NCBI GenBank assembly: GCA_050952845.1
Contig: JBMNLP010000001.1
Span: forward strand, 2,294,001-2,358,000
DNA from: JAGVSV01 sp050952845
Lineage (GTDB): Bacteria > Bacillota > Clostridia > Christensenellales > Aristaeellaceae
Length of the DNA: 64,000 nt
Direction: 5' to 3'
Position numbers and translations under genes: made by a program. Shown here piece by piece: positions 8,016 through 16,369 of this stretch (within the stretch, counting starts at the first letter, position 1; each line of letters starts with the position of its first letter). The notes under the pieces are model-generated. The model was given only the letters and a program-made list of their open reading frames with translations. It was not told the origin of the DNA and searched no databases.

Positions 8016-8708
8016 ATGCCGCAGCTGCTGCATTACGATTTTCATATCCACAGCTGCCTGTCGCCCTGCGCGGACGACGACATGACGCCGGACAACATCT
8101 GCGGGATGGCAAAGCTAAAGGGGCTGGATGCCATCGCGGTGACGGACCATAACACGGCGCGCAACCTGCGCGCCGTTTCACGTGCCGCGGCGAACCAGGG
8201 GCTGCTGCTGCTGCCGGGGCTGGAGCTGTGCACGCAGGAGGAGGTACACATCTTAGCTTATTTTCCAAGCGTACAAGCCGCCGAAGCCATGGGCGCGGCA
8301 TGCCTGCCCCTGCTGGGCGGCCTACGCAACAACCCGGCCTTTTACGGCAGGCAGATTATATACAACGAAACCGGCGAGGAGGCAGGCGAAGAGGACGCGC
8401 TGCTGATCGGCGCGCTGCAAGCCGACCTGAGCGAGGTATGCGCCATGGTGCGCGCGCTGGGCGGCGTGCCGGTGCCGGCGCACCCCTGCCGGGGGCATGG
8501 TCTGGTAACAATGTTAGGGTTCTTCCCTGAGGAGGAGGGATTCACTACATCTGAAGCCTCCGATCATTGCCCGCTGCCCGAAGGCCTGCGCCTGCTGCGC
8601 TCCTCAGACGCGCATCAGCTGGGCATGATCTCCGAGCGCGGACAAACCATCCGCTGCATCCCTGACGCGCAGGATATTGTGCGGATGATGGGCAGCCGGG
8701 CTGGATGA
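8016..8708 (+). CDS. PHP-domain metal-dependent phosphoesterase
   Basis: 230 residues with the PHP metal-binding motifs: DFHIHSCLSP near the N-terminus, AVTDHNTARN, LELCTQEEVHILAYF, VPAHPCRG and a late SSDAHQLG. The family hydrolyses phosphomonoesters or nucleotides in the cytosol using a trinuclear metal centre. It is the last gene of the DRTGG/ATPase/HydS operon and has only four bases after the previous stop, so its translation is probably coupled. In this context it might degrade a nucleotide signal or reverse a phosphorylation made by the RsbW-like protein; that is inference. Confidence 0.85.
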   Translation: MPQLLHYDFHIHSCLSPCADDDMTPDNICGMAKLKGLDAIAVTDHNTARNLRAVSRAAANQGLLLLPGLELCTQEEVHILAYFPSVQAAEAMGAACLPLLGGLRNNPAFYGRQIIYNETGEEAGEEDALLIGALQADLSEVCAMVRALGGVPVPAHPCRGHGLVTMLGFFPEEEGFTTSEASDHCPLPEGLRLLRSSDAHQLGMISERGQTIRCIPDAQDIVRMMGSRAG

Positions 8709-8766
8709 TGGGGACGATTCAGATTGGATCATATATTTTGGTTGACCGTCCACTTCCGTAGCCTGC

Positions 8767-9762
8767 TCATGCTGTCACTTGATCCGCAAACGTTCCATAC
8801 TTGAGCTTCGCGTCCACCATCGCCTGATAGTTTGCCGCTGGTATTCCCTTGAAGATGACATTGCATCCGGAAAGGACAAAGCCGCCGCCGTACTTGCAGT
8901 GCTCCACCACATGCTTGACCGCAGCGTCTACCTCCGCCGGCGTGCCCAGCTGTAACAGCGAACAATCGATGTTGCCTATCAGGCACAGTTGCCCCTGAAG
9001 GTCTTTCTTGAGGGCAACGATGTCCATGCCTGCCAATGGGTCGACACATTGAATGGCGTGTACGCCGCTGGCGATGATGCGATCCATGATGGGCATCAGG
9101 TTGCCATCGCTATGCTGTATGGTATAAATGCCTTGCGCTTTAAACGTCTGAACCCATCGATTCAGATAGGGCACAACGAATTCATCAAATTGCGCAGGCG
9201 ACATAAAAGGGCCGCTGTTAAACGCAAAGTCACAGCAATTCAGCAGACATTCTGCCCCCGCACCGACCATCTTCTTTCCATACTCAATCCCTGCCGTTAT
9301 CATCTTGTCCGCACGCTCTTTCAGTTCATCAGGGCGTTCATACATGTCATCAATTAAGTCCCAGATATGATTCCCATCGGGAATTCCAATCAATCCCCCG
9401 CAATCGCCCATGATCAGATATTGTGCACCCCCACGCTTTTGCAGCTCGCGTACCAGCATGAGGCGATATTCCTCATCCCGAATCCACAGATACGCCGGAT
9501 CGTCAGGGCCCTGCTCCCAGTAGCCTGGAATGCAACGAATTGCAGAGTGATGCAGCGTCTCCGCCACCTCAAGCAACAATTCCGCGTTGTAGCAGATTGC
9601 TTTCTCCTTCTCAGCGGCGCTTAATTTGTCAAACGCAAACCCCATCACGGGCTCTTTGCCAAACATTTCGTCGAATAAATGAAATTCCAATTCCCAGGAA
9701 GGGATCTGATCATCCTGCTGTTGAAATAAAAATGCGGCGATCATTCTTTCTTTGGGCGTCAT
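8767..9762 (-). CDS. Uroporphyrinogen decarboxylase-family protein
   Basis: 331 residues, URO-D superfamily TIM barrel: MTPKERMIAAFLFQQQDDQIP at the N-terminus, a QHSDGNLMPIMDRIIASGV strand in the position where MtaA-like enzymes have HxCG, and LIGNIDCSLLQLGTP near the C-terminus. The zinc-ligand cysteine after the histidine is replaced (H-S-D), so methyl transfer by the usual zinc-thiolate mechanism is doubtful; a different chemistry or ligand set is likely. It stands alone on the minus strand, convergent with the PHP gene. The ribosome-binding site is weak (AAAGGTAG at about 11 bases). Confidence 0.8.
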   Translation of the reverse strand: MTPKERMIAAFLFQQQDDQIPSWELEFHLFDEMFGKEPVMGFAFDKLSAAEKEKAICYNAELLLEVAETLHHSAIRCIPGYWEQGPDDPAYLWIRDEEYRLMLVRELQKRGGAQYLIMGDCGGLIGIPDGNHIWDLIDDMYERPDELKERADKMITAGIEYGKKMVGAGAECLLNCCDFAFNSGPFMSPAQFDEFVVPYLNRWVQTFKAQGIYTIQHSDGNLMPIMDRIIASGVHAIQCVDPLAGMDIVALKKDLQGQLCLIGNIDCSLLQLGTPAEVDAAVKHVVEHCKYGGGFVLSGCNVIFKGIPAANYQAMVDAKLKYGTFADQVTA

Positions 9763-9884
9763 TTATGTTAATCTACCTTTCTGCGAAAGGCACCGATGTG
9801 GTTATGAAACCATCTCGCGCCCAACGCGTTTATGTTGTAAGGTGGTTCTGTAGGGTCGGCATACTACAGAACCTGTGGAGGTAA

Positions 9885-10364
9885 TTGGCGGGGCTGTATA
9901 GCGGCATCACCAACGCTGTGCTTGGGAAAATCGGCGGCGATATGTCCGTGTTCCCTACGGCCAAGAATCTCTGTTCCTGGGCAGGTTGCTGCCCGCGTAA
10001 CAACCAAAGTGGCAGCAAAGTCAAATCTACTCGTATCTCACGTGCGGGAACTTTCCTCAAGCCACTTCTGGTTCAGACAGCAAATGCTCTTATCCATTCC
10101 AGGAAGCATTCCGAATTCGCTCAACGGTACCGCAGAATCAAGGCCCGACGTGGTCACAAGAAAGCCATCATTGCCATTTGCCGCATGCTCCTGACCGCTA
10201 TCTGGAACATGCTCTCCAAGTTGCTTCCCTATTCAAGCAACGGTTTTCTTGAGCCGATACAGACAAACCCCAATAAAGCCCTCACCGTTTCTCAGGCGCT
10301 TCATCTCCTGCGTTCAAAAGGTTTCTGCATTCACGATGATGTCTCTATGTTGACTTCAGGCTGA
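9885..10364 (+). pseudogene. IS110-family transposase, C-terminal remnant
   Basis: The translation GITNAVLGKIGGDMSVFPTA, LCSWAGCCPRNNQSGSK and AQYRR-like AQRYRRIKARRGHKKAI matches the C-terminal (Transposase_20) half of IS110-type transposases, which carries the catalytic serine region. The N-terminal RuvC-like half is absent: an in-frame TAA (9882-9884) directly precedes the homologous stretch and there is no start with a ribosome-binding site. About 160 of the roughly 400 residues remain, so this is an inactive fragment. It sits between a URO-D-like gene and a palindromic repeat copy, marking an insertion-prone spot. Confidence 0.85.
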
Positions 10365-10540
10365 TTGCTCACCCCCTCCCTTTGGCTGTCTACCGACAGT
10401 TTGTTTCTCTTGCTTCCCTTTTCAGACAATCGTTGCTTTGTTTGTTTCAAACTTTTTCTATATGAAATATTAACAGCTATTTTAACTGTTGTCAATAACA
10501 ATTTTCAAGAGCCGCAAAGAGCTGTTGTGCTGACGTAAAG

Positions 10541-10697
10541 CATGAATACATCCAAAGGGCTGAGGGATTTGGGCTCGCAGGAGCAGACGAGGGAAACGTA
10601 GCAGCGCTACGCCAAGTGAACACCAAGTGAACACAGAGATATAGCCAGAGGCAAAAGACATGCTTGCAACTGCGCCATGATAAGCAGAATTGCTCTA
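10541..10697. repeat. Palindromic repeat copy R1 (chimeric member)
   Basis: The left half (CATCCAAAGGGCTGAGGGAT, from 10549) matches repeat R2 at 12560, whereas the right half (GCCAGAGGCAAAA ... TGCGCCATGATAAG, ending TGCTCTA at 10697) matches R3 and R4. The shared hairpin core CGTAGCAGCGCTACG is at 10597-10611. It thus looks like a recombinant of two subfamilies. Confidence 0.7.
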
Positions 10698-10699
10698 TT

Positions 10700-10731
10700 A
10701 ATAAACCCGCCAGCGTTTTACCGGCGGGTTA
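10700..10731 (-). terminator. Probable terminator of the 10749 aldo/keto reductase
   Basis: AACCCGCC (10704-10711) pairs with GGCGGGTT (10723-10730); on the minus strand the hairpin is followed by TTTATTAATAG. The T-run is interrupted, so strength is uncertain. Confidence 0.55.
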
Positions 10732-10748
10732 GATTGGGAAATGCTCTT

Positions 10749-11600
10749 TTACCAGGTAATGGTATCCGGATCAGTGGAGTAGCCGACGCAGCCTTTGAGG
10801 TTGGCGATCAGCTCGACATCGGCGGCTTCCAACTCGAAGTCGAAGACGTCGGCATTTTCGCGGATTCTTTCGGGCGTGACAGATTTAGGCAGCGGCAGGT
10901 AACCGCGCTGCAAACTCCAGCGGATGGCGATCTGCGCGATGGACTTGCCGTATTTCTTGGCCAGCGCCTGCATCTGTGGCACTTCGAATATTTTGCCGAT
11001 GCCCAGCGGGCTGTAGGCTTCCAGCAGCATACCCTTCTCACGGCTGTAGTTTACCACATCGTCCTGCGTGTCGCCGGGGCATAGCCTGATCTGGTTGACA
11101 ACAGGCTTGACAACGGCGGTTTTCAGCAGGGCGTCGATGTGGTGGCGTCGGAAGTTGCTGATGCCCAGCGCGCGGATACGCCCGGCGTTATACAATTCCT
11201 CCAAAGCTTTCCAGGTAACGGCATTGGCCTCCTCCCAGTTGTCGCGGTAGGCGATGGGGTTGGGCCAGTGGAGCAGGAACAGGTCAAGGTAGTCCATGTC
11301 CAGCTTCTGCATGGTCTTTTCAAAGGCAGCCATGGTCCTTTCATAGCCGCGCTCGCTGTTGGCCAGTTTGGATGTGATGAACACGTCCTTGCGGTCCAGA
11401 CCGCTCTTTTTGACAGCGATGCCCACGCTTTCCTCGTTGCCGTAGCCCTGCGCCGTGTCAATGTGGCGGTAACCGGCCTCCAGCGCCGTCAACACCGATG
11501 AAACCGCTACCTCGCCGTCGGGTGTCTGCCAAGTGCCGAAACCTATAATGGGTATGTGAACCCCATTAGACAACACATAGGTGTCGCTCAATGATTTCAT
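10749..11600 (-). CDS. Aldo/keto reductase (2,5-diketogluconate reductase-like)
   Basis: 283 residues, the short AKR5-type NADPH-dependent reductase. The signature GYRHIDTAQGYGNEESVG gives D48 and Y53, K78 lies in FITSKLA, H111 in LFLLHWP, and the C-terminal LPLPKSVTPERIREN is the cofactor phosphate-binding loop. It reduces 2-keto sugars or small aldehydes in the cytosol. The start is preceded by AGGAGGCAAGGCA. It stands alone, divergent from the peroxiredoxin gene, so a detoxification role (reactive aldehydes) next to peroxide defence is plausible but unproven. Confidence 0.92.
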   Translation of the reverse strand: MKSLSDTYVLSNGVHIPIIGFGTWQTPDGEVAVSSVLTALEAGYRHIDTAQGYGNEESVGIAVKKSGLDRKDVFITSKLANSERGYERTMAAFEKTMQKLDMDYLDLFLLHWPNPIAYRDNWEEANAVTWKALEELYNAGRIRALGISNFRRHHIDALLKTAVVKPVVNQIRLCPGDTQDDVVNYSREKGMLLEAYSPLGIGKIFEVPQMQALAKKYGKSIAQIAIRWSLQRGYLPLPKSVTPERIRENADVFDFELEAADVELIANLKGCVGYSTDPDTITW

Positions 11601-11632
11601 TGCCTTGCCTCCTTTTGTATATTCGCTCTTAT

Positions 11633-11663
11633 ATTATACCACCAAAAGCATGCGGCTAAACAA
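11633..11663 (-). promoter_or_regulatory. Possible promoter of the 10749 aldo/keto reductase
   Basis: Minus strand TTGTTT (11663-11658) and TATAAT (11638-11633), but with a long 19-base spacer. The -10 is perfect; the -35 is tentative. Confidence 0.4.
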
Positions 11664-11764
11664 CATAAAGAAAAATTTTATAATCACCGACTACACGATG
11701 AACCAACCGCACATATGATGCTTATTTTCTTTTGTTCTCGGTGTGTAAAACGCGTACAAGCGGG

Positions 11765-11770
11765 TATAAT
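11765..11770 (+). promoter_or_regulatory. -10 element upstream of the peroxiredoxin gene
   Basis: Perfect TATAAT, 42 bases before the chosen start. No good -35 at 16-18 bases, so the promoter may need an activator or an extended -10 (preceding GGG does not give TGN). Confidence 0.4.
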
Positions 11771-11812
11771 TCTATTGTGCGCGAAAAACCACCAATGGAA
11801 AGGAAGAGTATC

Positions 11813-12496
11813 ATGGAAAACACCAACACCTACAACCGCATGCCGCTGATCGGCGATCCCGCCCCGGCGTTCACAGCTGTCACCACGCAAGGAACCATCA
11901 ACTTCCCCCAGGATTACAAGGGCAAATGGGTCATCCTGTTTTCCCACCCGGCCGACTTCACCCCCGTTTGCACCACCGAATTCATGACCTTTGCCACCAT
12001 GGCAGATGAATTCAAGGCACTCAACACCGAACTGGTAGGCTTGTCTGTAGACTCGCTGTACGCCCACATTGCCTGGCTGCGCAAAATCCAGGAGTTAGAG
12101 TGGAAGGGCATGAAGGATGTGGAAGTCAAATTCCCGCTGATTGAGGACATCCGCATGGAGGTTGCCAACAAATACGGCATGATCCAGCCCGCCCAGTCCA
12201 ACACCCAGGCTGTGCGCGCGGTGTTCGTGATCGACCCGAAGGGCATCATCCGCACCATCCTGTACTACCCGATATCCACCGGGCGCAACTTCGACGAGCT
12301 CAAGCGCATCATCCAGGCGCTGCAAAAAGCCGACAAGGACAACGTTGCCACCCCCGCCGACTGGCGCCCCGGCGACGACGTCATCGTACCCACAGCCGGA
12401 TCCTGCGGCACCGCCAAGGAGCGCATGGAAAGCACCGACGACGACATGTATTGTTTGGACTGGTTCCTGTGCTTCCGGCGCGAAAAGAAGGCATAA
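11813..12496 (+). CDS. Peroxiredoxin (Prx6/AhpC-TSA type)
   Basis: 227 residues. The thioredoxin-fold AhpC-TSA domain carries the peroxidatic cysteine C53 in HPADFTPVCTTEF, and a 1-Cys-Prx C-terminal domain follows (YYPISTGRNFDELKRI, ATPADWRPGDDVIV). Extra C-terminal cysteines in GSCGTAKE and YCLDWFLCF could serve as resolving residues, as in the archaeal-type Prx6 group. The enzyme reduces H2O2 and organic peroxides, protecting an anaerobe against oxygen exposure. The frame is open upstream to 11732, but ATG 11813 has an AAAGGAAG site and a family-like N-terminus. Followed by a clear terminator, so it is monocistronic. Confidence 0.93.
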   Translation: MENTNTYNRMPLIGDPAPAFTAVTTQGTINFPQDYKGKWVILFSHPADFTPVCTTEFMTFATMADEFKALNTELVGLSVDSLYAHIAWLRKIQELEWKGMKDVEVKFPLIEDIRMEVANKYGMIQPAQSNTQAVRAVFVIDPKGIIRTILYYPISTGRNFDELKRIIQALQKADKDNVATPADWRPGDDVIVPTAGSCGTAKERMESTDDDMYCLDWFLCFRREKKA

Positions 12497-12511
12497 CGAA
12501 GCGATCATTCC

Positions 12512-12534
12512 AAAAAGGCCGCAAGGCCTTTTTT
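12512..12534 (+). terminator. Terminator of the peroxiredoxin gene
   Basis: AAAAAGGCC, GCAA loop, GGCCTTTTTT: a compact rho-independent terminator 15 bases after the stop. Confidence 0.85.
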
Positions 12535-12536
12535 AT

Positions 12537-12697
12537 ATACCAACATAAAACATTAACGCATCCAAAGGGCTGAGGGATTTTGGCTTGCAGCGAGGAGCAG
12601 ACGAGGGGAGCGTAGCAGCGCTACGCTGACCGAGCAGCCGACGAAGCTGCAAGACAAAAGACCTGCACGATGATGCGTTAATGTTTGGAGTTGGTAT
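12537..12697. repeat. Palindromic MITE-like repeat copy R2
   Basis: 161 bp bounded by 26-bp terminal inverted repeats: ATACCAAC then a 3-base mismatch then AAACATTAACGCATC at 12537-12562, and its reverse complement at 12672-12697 (23 of 26 positions match). Inside is the hairpin CGTAGCAGCGCTACG (12611-12625) shared with R1 and R3. No coding capacity. The 5' end abuts the peroxiredoxin terminator. Confidence 0.75.
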
Positions 12698-12869
12698 GAT
12701 GTATTATTTTATCGTTTGATGCTTCACCGTCTGATGGTTTGCTCTATCCGGCTTTCCATACGCTACAACTTGTTGCCAACAAACATACCCATGACTTCCT
12801 CTCCTTGCTCCGCACCATACGCTCCGCTCCCCCTACATACCATAGTGTAGCATAGCAAGCGCCGAGCGC

Positions 12870-12897
12870 TTGCTTTTATAAGTCGGTGTGATATGAT
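12870..12897 (+). promoter_or_regulatory. Putative promoter for the 13039 URO-D-like gene
   Basis: TTGCTT (12870-12875), 16-base spacer, TATGAT (12892-12897). The transcript would have a 5' leader of about 135 bases with no recognised riboswitch. Confidence 0.5.
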
Positions 12898-13038
12898 GAG
12901 CACGTCATCATTGCGTTGCTGACCCACCAACAAAGCACCAGGGGTTATGATGCTCGGATCCCGCTAAGAATTGTCTCACAGCTAAGATTGCCTATTGCAA
13001 CGGCGGCTGAATAATGCCGTCAAGGAGGATCGTGCCAT

Positions 13039-14163
13039 ATGACATCCCGCGAACGGCTGCTGGCTGCGTTGAAGCTGCAACCGACAGACCGTGTGCCCAT
13101 CAACACATACGAGCTGTGTCCGCACAATAGCCAGAGCTTTGAAAACAAAGAACCTTCCTACAGGGATTTGATGTCATTTATCCGAGCAAATTGCGATTCG
13201 CTGACCATGTGGAATCCAAGCGGCAACGGCGTGTTTGCGCTGTCCAGCCATCCCGCAGAGATCAGGCATACGCAGGATACCGTACCCGACAAGGGCTTAA
13301 CCATCAACTGCTACAGCGTAACCGCACCCTCAGGACGCGTGCTGACCTGGACAGATCAGGTGTATCAGGATGTGGTCACCACCTGGCATACCGAGCATAT
13401 CTGCAAAACCCTGCAGGACGTGGATGACTTCCTGTCTTTCCCTTATACCCCCATCACCTACGACGCCTCCGACTATATACGCATACGCGAAGAATTGGGC
13501 AACCATGGTCTGATCATGGCATCTGTGGGTGATCCTCTGTGCACAGCGATGGAGATCATGGAGTTCGGCGAAGCCACGGTATGGGCGATGACAGAGACCG
13601 ACCACTTCGAATCCGCGATCAAAGAAATCCATCGGCGAAATATGATCAACTTAGAGAATATGCTAAAAGCACAGGTGGTTGACCTATACCGCATCTGTGG
13701 ACCGGAATATGCAACGCCCCCCTACCTGCCGCCCCGTTACTTTGAGCGCTTTGTCGTGCCCTGCGTCACGGACATGACGCGACTGATTCACCGTTATGGC
13801 GGGCTGGTACGCATCCACAGTCACGGTCGTGTGGGTCAGGTGTTGGACATGATTCTGACCTGCGGAGCTGATGGAATCGACCCTTGCGAAGCGCCGCCTG
13901 ACGGCGACATATCGCTGGGTGAGCTCAAGCAACGCGTTGCCGGCAGGCTATGCGTTTTTGGCAACCTGCAGCTTAAACTGCTGGAGCATGCAAGCGAAAA
14001 CGAAGTGCGTTCAACAGTCAGGCAGTGTATGGAGGAGGCTAAAGAAGGATACGGCTATGTGATCATGCCTACTGCCAGCCCTATTAATATCCCGCTCGCC
14101 CAGAAAACAGAAAATAACTACCGCGTGTTCATTGAGGCTGCGCTTGAGTACGGCGTTTATTAG
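13039..14163 (+). CDS. Uroporphyrinogen decarboxylase-family protein
   Basis: 374 residues, URO-D superfamily. N-terminus MTSRERLLAALKLQPTDRVP is typical of the MtaA-like branch, and the C-terminal half has the VRIHSHGRVGQVLDMILTCG and CVFGNLQLKLLEHA strands. The HxCG zinc element is replaced by H-S-H-G, so the metal site differs from that of the proteins at 1682 and 44591. ATG follows AAGGAGG by about 12 bases. Monocistronic on the map, upstream of the opp operon but with a 190-base gap. Function unknown; the family includes methyltransferases and O-demethylation components. Confidence 0.8.
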   Translation: MTSRERLLAALKLQPTDRVPINTYELCPHNSQSFENKEPSYRDLMSFIRANCDSLTMWNPSGNGVFALSSHPAEIRHTQDTVPDKGLTINCYSVTAPSGRVLTWTDQVYQDVVTTWHTEHICKTLQDVDDFLSFPYTPITYDASDYIRIREELGNHGLIMASVGDPLCTAMEIMEFGEATVWAMTETDHFESAIKEIHRRNMINLENMLKAQVVDLYRICGPEYATPPYLPPRYFERFVVPCVTDMTRLIHRYGGLVRIHSHGRVGQVLDMILTCGADGIDPCEAPPDGDISLGELKQRVAGRLCVFGNLQLKLLEHASENEVRSTVRQCMEEAKEGYGYVIMPTASPINIPLAQKTENNYRVFIEAALEYGVY

Positions 14164-14354
14164 TGCGCAGGTGAGACCATCTCCATCCTTGTTTTACGAA
14201 AAACTCCCCGGAAAACTCCGGAAAACTCCGGCGAAAATTCCCCCACACCCCTTGCATTGATATGAGGAATATAATAGTATATGCATACATCGCTTGAAAA
14301 GCACGCCAGCGATGTTTCTGATATCCTGTTTGAAAAATACGAGGCGGATGTTGA
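14164..14354. other. Leader of the opp operon with short tandem repeat
   Basis: Contains three near-perfect copies of GGAAAACTCC (14201-14232), which also form small CCGGA/TCCGG palindromes, then TATAAT at 14270-14275 as a possible -10 with no convincing -35. The repeats could be an operator for a regulator of the peptide transporter. Confidence 0.4.
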
Positions 14355-15284
14355 ATGAACGCGAAAATGGCCTATTACCTGATCAAGCGTGTCCTGCTTG
14401 CCATCGTTACCATCTGGATTGTGATTACCATCACATTCTTTGTAATGCATGCCGTGCCCGGCGGCCCTTTCTTAAGTGAAAAGGCCATCTCCAAGGAGGC
14501 GCAGGCCGCTCTGGAAGCCAAGTACGGCTTGGACAAGCCGCTGTGGGAGCAATACACCACCTACCTGAATGGCATCCTTACCCAGTTTGACTTTGGCCCC
14601 TCCTTAAAGCAGCGGGGGCGTACCGTCGTCAACATTATCATGGATGGCATGAAAACCTCGGCTAAGTTAGGTTCTATTGCTGCCGTCAGCGCGGCAGCCA
14701 TCGGCATTGTGTTGGGGGCCACAGCGGCGCTCCGGCGCAACAAGCTGATAGACAAGACCATCATGGTGATCACCTCCGCCTTTGTATCCATGCCTTCGTT
14801 TATCATGGGGTCATTTCTGTTGATTGTTTTCTCTGTCGAACTGCGGCTTTTGCCTGCCAACGGCTCCACCAGCGCGGGGCTGATTTTGCCAATCATTACC
14901 CTGGCGCTCTACCCCATGGCTTACATTACACGCCTGACCCGCTCCTCCATGCTGGATGTGCTGGGGCAGGATTATATCCGCACCGCGAAGGCCAAGGGCG
15001 TGTCAGGCCGCAACATCATATTCGGCCACGCCCTCAAAAACGCCCTGATCCCTGTCATCACCTACTTTGGCCCCATGCTGGCCTTCATCCTGACAGGCTC
15101 CATGGTAGTGGAGCAGATTTTTGCAGTGCCCGGCCTCGGGCGGCAGTTTGTCTCCAGCATCACCAACCGCGACTACACCATGATTATGGGTACCACCATC
15201 TTTCTTGCCTCGCTGATTGTTGTGCTGAACCTTGTCAGCGACATTCTCTACAAGGTGGTTGACCCCCGCATCGAGTTCGAATAA
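14355..15284 (+). CDS. Oligopeptide/dipeptide ABC transporter permease (OppB/DppB type)
   Basis: 309 residues, about six membrane segments. The first helix (YLIKRVLLAIVTIWIVITI) and the following extracellular VPGGPF region are typical of OppB/DppB. The EAA loop, which docks the ATPases, reads DYIRTAKAKGVSGRNIIFGH. ATG 14355 has GAGGCGG 7 bases upstream; a second in-frame ATG at 14367 is possible. First gene of a five-gene operon (permease, permease, ATPase, ATPase, binding protein) for uptake of peptides or related solutes across the cytoplasmic membrane. Confidence 0.93.
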   Translation: MNAKMAYYLIKRVLLAIVTIWIVITITFFVMHAVPGGPFLSEKAISKEAQAALEAKYGLDKPLWEQYTTYLNGILTQFDFGPSLKQRGRTVVNIIMDGMKTSAKLGSIAAVSAAAIGIVLGATAALRRNKLIDKTIMVITSAFVSMPSFIMGSFLLIVFSVELRLLPANGSTSAGLILPIITLALYPMAYITRLTRSSMLDVLGQDYIRTAKAKGVSGRNIIFGHALKNALIPVITYFGPMLAFILTGSMVVEQIFAVPGLGRQFVSSITNRDYTMIMGTTIFLASLIVVLNLVSDILYKVVDPRIEFE

Positions 15285-15298
15285 AGGAGAAGCCCGGA

Positions 15299-16357
15299 AT
15301 GTTCTCATCCAATAAACCCTTCAGCATGCAGCTGGACCCCGATGCCTTTCTGCCGGCTACCGATGCTGAAAAGGCGCAGGTTGTTCAAATGCGTCCTTCC
15401 TCTACCTTTTTTAAGGATGGCGTCAAGCGCCTGCTGAAAAACAAGGTGGCTACCTTCAGCCTGCTGGTGATCATCCTGGTTACCCTGGCCTCCATCCTCC
15501 TGCCCTCGGTATGGCCCTATTCCTACGAGAAAATGCTGGGCGTACGCCCCGGCCGCCCGGTGGACAGCAGCTACAACAACTTAGCTCCCTTCCAATACGG
15601 CAAGACAGAGCTTAAAAAAATCGAAGCCGGGGAGAAGGTCTTTCCCCATGTGTTCGGCACCGATGCCCATGGGCGCGACTATTTTATCCGCGTGGTGTAC
15701 GGCACCCGCATCTCCCTGGCGGTGGGCTTTTTCGCCAGCATCATCGTGCTGATGATCGGGATGACCATCGGCTCCATCGCCGGGCATTTCGGCGGCAAGG
15801 TGGACCTGTTCATCATGCGCATCGTGGATATCATCTATTCTCTGCCCGATATGCTGGTCATTATCCTGTTGGCGGTGGTGATGAGGCAAGTGCTCAACGT
15901 GCAGGGCACCGTGCTGGAAAAAATCGGTTCCAACATCCTCAGCATGTTTATTGTGTTTGCCCTTTTGTATTGGGTCAGCATGGCGCGGCTCATCCGCGGG
16001 CAGCTGCTCTCTTTGCGCAAGCAGGAATATGTTTTGGCCAGCCAGGTTGCCGGCGCCCGGGGCAAGTGGATCATCACCAAGCACCTCTTGCCCAACAGCA
16101 TCAGCGTCATCATTATTTCCACGGCGCTGCAGATCCCCAACGCCATCTTCACCGAAAGCTTTCTGTCCTTCCTGGGCCTGGGGGTCAACGCGCCCATGCC
16201 CTCGCTGGGGTCGCTGGCATCGGACGCCCTTAACGGCATCTCCTCCTACACCTACCGGCTGATTATTCCCGCGCTGGTCATCTGCCTGATTGTGCTGTCG
16301 CTGAACCTGTTTGGCGATGGTCTGCGCGATGCTTTCGACCCCAAACTCAACGCGTAA
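15299..16357 (+). CDS. Oligopeptide/dipeptide ABC transporter permease (OppC/DppC type)
   Basis: 352 residues. A cytoplasmic N-terminal tail of about 45 residues precedes the first helix (VATFSLLVIILVTLASILL), followed by the characteristic HVFGTDAHGRDYFIRVVYG motif of OppC/DppC and a C-terminal EAA loop (QEYVLASQVAGARGKWII). The large loop between the first helix and HVFGTD is longer than in most DppC proteins. It starts 14 bases after oppB with an AGGAGA site. It pairs with the gene at 14355 to form the transport channel. Confidence 0.93.
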   Translation: MFSSNKPFSMQLDPDAFLPATDAEKAQVVQMRPSSTFFKDGVKRLLKNKVATFSLLVIILVTLASILLPSVWPYSYEKMLGVRPGRPVDSSYNNLAPFQYGKTELKKIEAGEKVFPHVFGTDAHGRDYFIRVVYGTRISLAVGFFASIIVLMIGMTIGSIAGHFGGKVDLFIMRIVDIIYSLPDMLVIILLAVVMRQVLNVQGTVLEKIGSNILSMFIVFALLYWVSMARLIRGQLLSLRKQEYVLASQVAGARGKWIITKHLLPNSISVIIISTALQIPNAIFTESFLSFLGLGVNAPMPSLGSLASDALNGISSYTYRLIIPALVICLIVLSLNLFGDGLRDAFDPKLNA

Positions 16358-16369
16358 CGGAGGCATAGC

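Larger units (their letters stand above)
10365..10748. other. Gene-free interval: IS110 flank, repeat copy R1 and terminator
   Basis: The first 170 bases are AT-rich and without recognisable features (probably the tail of the IS110 remnant). The rest holds palindromic repeat R1 (10541-10697) and the terminator of the 10749 gene. No convincing small gene was seen. Confidence 0.6.
12497..13038. other. Gene-free interval: terminator, repeat R2 and a promoter
   Basis: This interval holds the peroxiredoxin terminator (12512-12534), palindromic repeat R2 (12537-12697), about 170 bases without any recognised feature (12700-12868), and a promoter for the 13039 gene (12870-12897). Confidence 0.6.

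Noticed and set aside
8170..8185. parS-like GTTTCACGTG sequence
   Set aside because: Only the left part matches the parS consensus; the right half is CCGCG instead of AAACA, and it lies inside the PHP coding sequence.
15581..16366. 261-codon minus-strand frame opposite the OppC-type gene
   Set aside because: His/Gln/Asp-rich translation typical of antisense to a hydrophobic protein; no homology recognised.
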